From Costus lasius (lineage: Eukaryota; Streptophyta; Magnoliopsida; Zingiberales; Costaceae), in assembly GCA_027563935.2 (NCBI GenBank), contig CM050451.1, positions 102,141,565 through 102,205,564 on the forward strand: DNA of 64,000 nucleotides, read 5' to 3'. The position numbers were made by a program, and so were the translations under genes. This document shows, in pieces, positions 56,912 to 64,000 of this stretch; the stretch's first letter is position 1, and each line of letters begins with the position of its first letter. Under the pieces are notes generated by a model that did not search any database, had not been told where the DNA came from, and was given only the letters and a program-made list of their open reading frames with translations.

Positions 56912-59900
56912 ATGAACTTCAATGTGCGATCCCTACTGGAAAGGGAGAAGTTTGCTGGGCCGAACTTCTCTGACTGGTTTGGACACCTTAAGATCGTTCT
57001 TAAGGCAGAGAGGAAACTGTATGTCCTCGAGACGGCGATACTGCCGCAGCCCGCTCCGAACGCCGCAAGGGCGGTTCGGGAAGCCTATGAAAAGCACGTC
57101 AATGATAGCATTGATGTCGCTTGCCTGATGCTAGCGTCTATGACGCCACCGCTGCAGCGTCAGCATGAGGATATGTCTGCTATAGACATGATAGCGAACC
57201 TCAAGATGCTGTATGCTGCACAGGCGAGGACAGAGCGCTACAATTTGACGAAGCTCTTCTTTCAGAGCAAACTGGCTGAAGGGAGCCCAGTGGGAGCTCA
57301 CATGCTCAAGATGATTGGGCACAAGGAAGCTCTGGAGAAACTGGGGCACACCATCAACCAGGAGCTTGCTGTGGATATTATTCTGCAGTCTCTCCCGCCT
57401 TCATTCGACGCGTTCATTATTAATTTTAATATGAACAAAATCGATTGTACTCCGGCAGAGCTGCTGAATATGCTCCTCACCACTGAGGAGACTCTGAAGG
57501 GAAAGCCTTCGACCTCTGTCTTAATGGTTCCTTCAAGGAACAAGAAGAAGGGGAAGAAGGGCAAGACCCCTGTCAAGAGCTACAGCAAGGCTTTGAAGCA
57601 AAAGGTCAAGCGGTCCAAGGAATACAGGTGTTTCCACTGTGGCCAGCTGGGTCACTGGAAAAAGGACTGTAAAGCGCTCCAAGGAGATAAGAGGGGAAGC
57701 TTCGCTTCTGGCTCAGGTATATTCGTGACTGAGGTCATGTTCTCTTCTTCTATATCATGGGTGTTGGACACTGCATGTGGAGTTCACATTTGTTCAAATG
57801 TACAGGAACTCAAGAGAAGAAGGCAGGTGGGACAGCATGAGGTGGACCTACGCGTTGGAAACGGGGCACGGGTTGCTGCTGTTGCTGTAGGAGACTATTT
57901 CATTTCTTTACCATCTGGACTTGTATTGGAACTAAACAATTGTTATTTTGTTCCCAGTATTACTAAAAATATTATCTCCATTCCTGCTCTTGTCAGGAAG
58001 GGATTTTCCTTTGAATGCGATATTTCAAAGTGTGTTTTATCTTATGATAATATTGTTTATGCAACTGGTTCAATTAACAATGAGTTATTCGTGTTGGACA
58101 TGGAAAGTTCGATACAAAATATTGATAATAAGAAAGCCAAGTATGCTGATGACAGCACCTTGCTATGGCATAGTCGTTTAGGCCATATAAACGAGAAACG
58201 CATTAAGCGGTTGCATGATCATGGACTGCTGGGATCATTCTCCTACAAGGAGATTGATACATGCAAGGCTTGTTTAATGGGTAAAATGACGAAGTCACCT
58301 TTTCCTCACAAAGGTCAAAGGGCTTCAGGTTTACTTGACCTTATACACAGTGATGTGTGTGGGCCATTTAGTAAACATGCCAGAGGTGGCTATCAGTACT
58401 TCATTACCTTTACTGATGATTTCAGTAGGTATGGGTATGTCTTTTTAATGAGACATAAAAGTGAATCTTTTGACAAGTTCAAAGAGTTCAAGAATGAAGT
58501 ACAGAATCAGCTAGGCCGAAATATCAAGGCACTTCGCTCAGATCGAGGTGGTGAATACCTAAGTCATGCGTTTACTGACTATCTGAAGGAGTGTGGGATC
58601 ATCTCACAGCTCACTCCGCCAGGAACACCGCAATGGAATGGTGTGTCCGAGAGGAGAAATAGAACGTTACTTGATATGGTTCGTTCTATGATGAGTCTGG
58701 CTACTCTTCCATACTCCTTTTGGGGTTTTGCGCTGGAAACAGCAGCAAAGGTACTAAACCGAGTGCCATCCAAGGCCGTTTCAAAGACGCCATATGAGTT
58801 ATGGTATGGGAAACAGCCGAGCTTGACATTTATCAGGATCTGGGGTTGCGAGGCTTATGTCAAAAAGCTCGCCTCTGGGAAACTAGAGAGCAGATCTGAC
58901 AAATGTATCTTTGTCGGTTACCCTAAGGAAACTAAGGGTTATTATTTCTACGATCCCAAAGAGAACAAGGTTTTTGTTGCTCGGACGGCCATATTTCTTG
59001 AGAAGGAGTTTCTTCTGCAAGAGGCCAGTGGGAGAGAAATAAAGCTGGATGAGAATCCAGAGGAAGGACAAAGTAGTCAAGCACAGTTGGATGAGCCTGA
59101 GCCGGTAGAACAGGTTATTGAACAACCTGAGGCTCAGATATCACGGGAACCGCGAAGATCGGGAAGGATTCGTCGACTGCCTGAGCGCTATGACGGAGTC
59201 TACATCATTGAAAATGATGAACCCCTCACTTATGCGGATGCGGTCAGTGGACCAGAGTCAGCGAGATGGCTTGAAGCTATGCGCGCCGAGATGGACTCCA
59301 TGTCAGATAACCAAGTTTGGGATTTGGTTGATCCGCCTCTGGGAGTTATCCCTATAGGCTGTAAATGGATCTTCAAGAAGAAGATTGACATGGATGGTAA
59401 CGTAGTTACCTATAAAGGCAGGCTAGTTGCGAAAGGTTTCAAACAAATCTACGGGATAGATTATGATGAAACTTTCTCACCTGTAGCCATGTTTAAGTCT
59501 ATTCGGATTCTTTTCGCGATAGCTGCATACTATGATTATGAGATTTGGCAAATGGATGTGAAAACAGCTTTCCTGAATGGAAATCTGGATGAGGATGTGT
59601 ACATGACACAACCAGAAGGTTTCACTAATCCATCAGATCGTCATAAGATATGCAAGTTAAAGAAGTCCATTTATGGACTTAAACAAGCATCAAGAAGCTG
59701 GAATATTCGTTTTGATGAATCAGTTACTGAATTTGGTTTCATCAAGAACGAGGATGACCCGTGTGTATATAAGAGGTTTAGTGGGAGCGTGATTACTTTC
59801 CTAGTCCTCTACGTCGATGACATCTTGATCATTGGAAATGACATTCCTGAAATGCATGCTGTGAAGGCATGGCTGAGGAAATGTTTCCAGATGAAAGATT

Positions 59901-60793
59901 TAGGAGAAGCAGCCTATGTGTTAGGTGTGAAGATCTACAGGGATAGATCTAAGAGGCTTCTCGGGCTGTGCCAGAGTACTTACATCGATAAGGTCCTGGA
60001 GAGATTTCATTTAGAGAATTCTAAACGAGGATATCTTCCAGTCAGACATGGTCTGAATCTTTCAAAGAGTCAGTGTCCACAAACACAGACTGAGAAAGAT
60101 GAAATGGACAATACGCCTTATGCTTCGGCTATTGGATCCATTATGTATGCGATGTTGTGTACTCGCCCAGACGTCGCTTATGGGTTAAGCGTAACCAGTC
60201 GTTTCCAAAGTAATCCAGGTATGGCGCACTGGATTGCAGTCAAGAACATTTTAAAATATCTGCGGAGGACCAAAGATATGTTCTTGATATATGGTGGTCA
60301 GGAAGAACTCAGTATAGAGGGATATACTGACGCTTCGTTCCAGTCTGACCAGGATGATTTCCGATCGCAATCAGGCTATGTTTTTAGCTTGAATGGAGGA
60401 GCAGTGGTGTGGAAGAGTTTCAAACAGTCAACTGTTGCTGATTCCACAACAGAAGCCGAGTATGTTGCAGCCTCGGAAGCATCCAAGGAGGCAGTGTGGA
60501 TTCGTAAGTTCGTGAGAGAACTTGGTGTTGTTCCTTCGAGTGCTGATCCTTTGGTTATCTTCTGTGATAACACTGGAGCAATCGCACAAGCAAAGGAACC
60601 ACGGTCGCACCAGAAGTCCAAGCACATACAGAGACGGTTTCATTTGATCAGGGAGATCATAGATCGTGGCGAGATCAAAATCTGCAAGGTTCATACAGAT
60701 GACAATCTAGCAGACCCGCTTACCAAGCCTCTGACGCAGCAGAAGCATGAGAAGCACTGTAATAATATGGGTTTGAGATTTCTCAACCATTAG
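56912..60793 (+). CDS. gag-pol: Element L Gag-Pol polyprotein (Ty1/copia), intact
   Basis: This 1293-codon frame has no stop or shift and carries every motif expected for autonomous movement. They are gag with CCHC knuckle (C240, C243, H248, C253), protease D286-T-A-C-G, integrase H420/H425/C451/C454 with D481, D544, E580, reverse transcriptase D882 and YVDD (D969/D970), and RNase H D1140, E1181, D1219. There is no stop between gag and pol, so the ratio of Gag to enzymes must be set another way, for example by alternative RNA processing or turnover. It is very similar to A. The ATG at 56912 is the conventional start. The seven codons before it (from 56891) are open and conserved in F, H and J, which supports a spliced upstream start in the LTR. 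Confidence 0.95.
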   Translation: MNFNVRSLLEREKFAGPNFSDWFGHLKIVLKAERKLYVLETAILPQPAPNAARAVREAYEKHVNDSIDVACLMLASMTPPLQRQHEDMSAIDMIANLKMLYAAQARTERYNLTKLFFQSKLAEGSPVGAHMLKMIGHKEALEKLGHTINQELAVDIILQSLPPSFDAFIINFNMNKIDCTPAELLNMLLTTEETLKGKPSTSVLMVPSRNKKKGKKGKTPVKSYSKALKQKVKRSKEYRCFHCGQLGHWKKDCKALQGDKRGSFASGSGIFVTEVMFSSSISWVLDTACGVHICSNVQELKRRRQVGQHEVDLRVGNGARVAAVAVGDYFISLPSGLVLELNNCYFVPSITKNIISIPALVRKGFSFECDISKCVLSYDNIVYATGSINNELFVLDMESSIQNIDNKKAKYADDSTLLWHSRLGHINEKRIKRLHDHGLLGSFSYKEIDTCKACLMGKMTKSPFPHKGQRASGLLDLIHSDVCGPFSKHARGGYQYFITFTDDFSRYGYVFLMRHKSESFDKFKEFKNEVQNQLGRNIKALRSDRGGEYLSHAFTDYLKECGIISQLTPPGTPQWNGVSERRNRTLLDMVRSMMSLATLPYSFWGFALETAAKVLNRVPSKAVSKTPYELWYGKQPSLTFIRIWGCEAYVKKLASGKLESRSDKCIFVGYPKETKGYYFYDPKENKVFVARTAIFLEKEFLLQEASGREIKLDENPEEGQSSQAQLDEPEPVEQVIEQPEAQISREPRRSGRIRRLPERYDGVYIIENDEPLTYADAVSGPESARWLEAMRAEMDSMSDNQVWDLVDPPLGVIPIGCKWIFKKKIDMDGNVVTYKGRLVAKGFKQIYGIDYDETFSPVAMFKSIRILFAIAAYYDYEIWQMDVKTAFLNGNLDEDVYMTQPEGFTNPSDRHKICKLKKSIYGLKQASRSWNIRFDESVTEFGFIKNEDDPCVYKRFSGSVITFLVLYVDDILIIGNDIPEMHAVKAWLRKCFQMKDLGEAAYVLGVKIYRDRSKRLLGLCQSTYIDKVLERFHLENSKRGYLPVRHGLNLSKSQCPQTQTEKDEMDNTPYASAIGSIMYAMLCTRPDVAYGLSVTSRFQSNPGMAHWIAVKNILKYLRRTKDMFLIYGGQEELSIEGYTDASFQSDQDDFRSQSGYVFSLNGGAVVWKSFKQSTVADSTTEAEYVAASEASKEAVWIRKFVRELGVVPSSADPLVIFCDNTGAIAQAKEPRSHQKSKHIQRRFHLIREIIDRGEIKICKVHTDDNLADPLTKPLTQQKHEKHCNNMGLRFLNH

Positions 60794-60802
60794 ATTAAGT
60801 GC

Positions 60803-60813
60803 AAGTGGGAGAT
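60803..60813 (+). promoter_or_regulatory. Element L polypurine tract
   Basis: AAGTGGGAGAT directly precedes the 3' LTR. Confidence 0.92.
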
Positions 60814-62499
60814 TGTTGGGGTATGCCCTTAAGGCTAATGTTTGAGGCCTGTGGGAATTTATCTGTATCATGTAATAAACTGTTATGTTTATAAAGGCAT
60901 GGTAATTATTCAGTTGTTTACATTGTCTGCTGCAATATATGTTCTTCTGAATAATGTCTCAAAGCTGTTCAGCTGGGCTGACATGCTATATGTCCTTAGT
61001 CGAGATATCTTGGTGAACATGAGACAGCCTTGATATGATTGAGACTAATGTGTGTTCTAATCTTATAGGATGCTTCGAGCATGGAATAAGATGTAGACTC
61101 ATGGGTACATTGGATGTACTGGACAGACCCTACTAGGATGTTCAATTGTTTGTCACAATGTGAATATTCCTTGAATGAGACAAGTGGCACATTTCCTCTG
61201 ACTTGAGATCACTTGTGTTTTCTAAATGATGATTGTCATTGTTTTGAGGTAGTTCAATATCATTTGAAACATAATGATTATAGACTATCTTGGATGGTGA
61301 GCTTGAGTCAGGTTAGGGCACTAGTGATAGACATAGGATTGCCGTCTCCTTGTTTAAGGAGTGTGATGTTCTAAAGGGGCCCCCCTGGATGAGATGATTG
61401 AGAAAGTGTATGGCCATACCCAGGTGACTGTGTTCATCTGATCTAATCATGCTCGTCATATTGGAGTTACAAGCTTGACACGCTTGTCCAATAAGAACAT
61501 CCAGTGGCAAAGGACATATGTATGCCTAGTGAAGTTGATTCACACTTGTGCTGTTTTTGGGTGTAGTCTTGGAAGACTCTTTTCTTTATATCGGGAGACA
61601 GTGATGTGTTGCTAGATACCCCTCACTGATCGTGATAACGTGAGTTATCGTTACCGACATTTAAAGGAAACCCTTAGGGTCGCACAATTTGATGATATGG
61701 CTTACTTAAGTCAGATCGTGTGGACTGAATTGTTTGGGTTCAGTTTAAAGGGATTTAATCTCTGATTGTAAGTGAGATCTGGTCTGATCATGTTTGATTG
61801 ATTAGGGCTTGAGATCGGTAAGCTTCGATCGAGAGAATGGATGCTAGATCGGTCAGATCAGGAGCATTAAGAGATCAACGGTCAGATCAAAAGCCTTATG
61901 GTTTAATTATGATTTGGGCTAGTTGCTTGGCTTGATTGGTTCTTAAACCGAACCAATGTGAACCGGCTCACTAAATGAGCGCATGGTTCGAGGGGAGAGG
62001 AGTTGACGACATGTTCACTTGGTGTGAACGTTGGGGCGATGAGTGGTTACTATTTTTAGTAACCATGATCTCCACTTGGAGAGGGCTCTCGTCCAAATAG
62101 AGTATGCTCTATTTTCGCCACTACGGTTTTTTCTCTCGCCCATATTCCTCTCGACACCGTGTGTGAGTGCGGCGACGCTTGAAGGATAGAGGAGGATTCG
62201 GCCAAGAGAGATCGACACCTTATCATTCCCTTTCACTCGACAAGGACCTCTTGGAACCTTGCTAGCACAAGGAGCACCAAGGGAGATAGCGTCATCATCC
62301 TGTGTGTGACGACAAGGAGAAGATCTCATTTGATCTTTGCTTCCAAGGCGCCATCTTGAAATGGCCATGGTATGAATTCCTTTTCATATTTTAAAGTTGA
62401 TCATAATACATGTTATGCGATCTTAGAAACCCTCTTCCGCTGTTTTAAATCCCTTACTTGCGCCTATTAGGGTTTCCTTCCCTCTTTAAGGGACTTTCA
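60814..62499 (+). repeat. Element L 3' LTR
   Basis: This 1686-bp LTR is nearly identical to the 5' copy (differences seen near 60903, 61592 and 61990). It is followed by CTCTC and the rest of the K LTR. Confidence 0.95.
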
Positions 62500-63329
62500 C
62501 TCTCTGATCGTGATAACGTAAGTTATCGTTACCGACATTGAAGGAAACCCTTAGGGTCGCACAATTTGATGATATGGCTTACTTATGTCAGATCGTGTGG
62601 ACTGAATTGTTATAGTTCAGTTTAAAGTAATTTAAACTCTGATTGGAAGTGAGATCTGGTCTGATCATGTTTGATTGATTAGGGCTTGAGATCGGTAAGC
62701 TTCGATCGAGAGAATTGATGCTTGATCGTAGAGATCAAGAGGGTCAAGAGATGTGTGGTTAGATCTTGAGCCATTTGGTTCAACGAGATCAAGACCATGG
62801 CTGGTTCGGTTTGGTCTTTGAACCAAATAGAATTGAACCGGTTCACTTGGTGAACACATGGTTCAATTGAGAGCGGAGTTATCGATGGCTTCAAGTGGAG
62901 TTAAACATGGAGTTATGGACTTACTATTTTTGGAAGACGTTTTCTTTGAGGAAACGCCCCCACGTTCGAACGCCTATCTCTCTCTCGCCTCTTCTCCTCT
63001 CGGGTAGATCATCTTCACGAGAAGAGGAATTTCGGCCAGCCAAAGAAGAAGTCTCATCTCCTCCTACACGATCAAGGACACCTTGGATCTTTGCTAGCAC
63101 AAGGAGTACAAGGAAGAAGCCATCAACTTCTTGTGTGTGACTCCTTTGGAGAAGAGCCGCTCGCCCTTTCTTCTTCCAAGTCGCCGCTCAAAAACAATGG
63201 CAATGGTAACGCATCATTATCCTTTCATGGTTGATTATATGTACATGCCATGCAATCTTCATGAAACCTAGTTTTTCGCCTATGCAAAAACCCCTAGAAG
63301 CGCATGTGACCTAGGTTTCGCCCCTTTCA
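62500..63329 (+). repeat. Element K 5' LTR, right part
   Basis: The K LTR resumes after the CTCTC duplication and ends CCCCTTTCA. It holds GATAAC/GTTATC (about 62514-62529), GTTCAC/GTGAAC (62841-62855), the hybrid CArG site CTATTTTTGG (62924-62933) and ATG-GCA-ATG with GTAACG (63197-63211). Confidence 0.9.
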
Positions 63330-64000
63330 ATTGGTATCAGAGCTAGGGTTTTTTGGATTCATACATATGATCGCCATTTTGTTGTGATCCATGTTTGTTA
63401 TATGCATTGGATAGATCTTCATGAAGTCATGCGAAAAATACATGCTATAAGTTAGATGTATTTTGTTTTCAATTAAGCTTGCGCATGCATGAATTTGGTT
63501 TGCGCTTGTGATGAAAGTTTTCAATCAAAAACATAACATCTTGCGCGCCCCCTCACTTAGATCTATCTAAGCGCCTGCTTTAAACTCTTAGACGGGTTAA
63601 CAGTGTTAAAAAATCATTAGTCAAGTCTGGACCCAACAGCCTAATCAGACCATCTGACAGCCTAGATGGGTCGGCCAGATAGCACCTGTGCGCAAGCAAT
63701 ACAGGTGGCTATAGGTCGACTGCAAAAGGGCGTGTAGCGATGTCTGATTGAGGCGCCTAGTGAACGATCATGATTAAGGTCCGGGGTCACACCCACTTGC
63801 CAGAAATCATGTGGGACGTTCAGCCCTTAAGGCATGCATAGTTGACCACAAGGTCGACGCAAGTCAGTTATGACTGGGTGCATGCAAGGGCAGTGGGTCT
63901 GACTTGATCTAACGAGTGGATACCTGTTAATGGACCGTTGTAAGGCAGTAGGGCTCATAAGGAAATAAAATTGATGCCATGGTGTTTTTTCAAAAATTTT
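63330..64000 (+). other. Element K leader, 5' part
   Basis: This matches the first third of the other leaders. The 12-base palindrome is degraded here (GCCTAATCAGAC near 63640). The window ends before the CTGCGN hairpins and gag. No gene is present. Confidence 0.85.
63332..63343 (+). promoter_or_regulatory. Element K primer binding site
   Basis: TGGTATCAGAGC two bases after the LTR shows that K is a full element, not a solo LTR, continuing beyond the window. Confidence 0.9.

Larger units (their letters stand above)
53376..62499 (+). mobile_element. Element L: complete, apparently intact Ty1/copia element
   Basis: This 9124-bp element is flanked by CTCTC (53371-53375 and 62500-62504) inside the 5' LTR of K. 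Both LTRs are 1686 bp and differ at only about three positions by my count. Primer binding site, leader, 1293-codon gag-pol and polypurine tract are all present. It is the youngest complete insertion in the window and the best candidate for an active copy. Confidence 0.95.

Noticed and set aside
1..64000. A host gene or a captured gene fragment between elements.
   Set aside because: After assigning LTRs, leaders and gag-pol, no stretch over about 50 bases remains unassigned, so there is no room for a host gene.

Overview
This window is plant nuclear DNA made almost entirely of LTR retrotransposons inserted into one another. I see no host gene, no rRNA or tRNA gene and nothing prokaryotic. The evidence is Ty1/copia-type gag-pol frames in the order gag, protease, integrase, reverse transcriptase, RNase H; LTRs of about 1.7 kb with TG...CA ends; a primer binding site matching plant initiator-Met tRNA; a polypurine tract before each 3' LTR; and 5-bp target duplications. 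The main family resembles the Angela/BARE-type branch of Ty1/copia (inference from protein motifs and long LTRs). The species cannot be told; a large, repeat-rich flowering-plant genome is likely.

Layout, using my own letters. Element D (minus strand) is the outer host: 3' LTR at 18220-18887 and 48409-48778, broken gag-pol at 48799-52563. Into D's LTR went C (plus; its right part is 7239-18219) and E (a solo LTR of another copia subfamily, 18888-48408, duplication AAGGA). C's gag holds B (partial LTR to 7238, CTTAA) and solo LTR G1 (7466-10194, CTATA). C's 3' LTR holds solo LTR G2 (15185-17905, AATCA). B's LTR holds A (1-6094, CTAAG). E holds two full elements, F (20198-29323, GATGA) and H (29807-47971, CTCTT). 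H holds full minus-strand element J (37032-46107, CATAG). D's gag holds K (52564 to beyond the window). K's 5' LTR holds L (53376-62499, CTCTC). A and L carry uninterrupted 1293-codon gag-pol frames; C, D, F, H and J are broken.

The most interesting signal is in the main family's 5' region. Every LTR that retains the region carries a short conserved block, ATG-GCN-(A/T)TG followed by GTA(T/A), in which the alanine wobble base takes all four values. About 1.9 kb downstream, just before the usual gag ATG, all five copies that show it have a branch-site-like CTGAC, a T-rich tract and an AG. Removing that GT...AG interval would put the LTR ATG in phase with gag-pol. The presumed intron contains the primer binding site and a set of stem-loops supported by compensatory changes: three with a shared CUGCGN loop, a duplicated bulged hairpin, a 12-nt palindrome and a tRNA T-arm-like hairpin. 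This suggests that splicing separates translated mRNA from packageable genomic RNA, with Gag-Pol translation starting inside the LTR. The LTR also holds several hairpins with compensatory changes and a CArG-like palindrome. All comparisons were made by eye.
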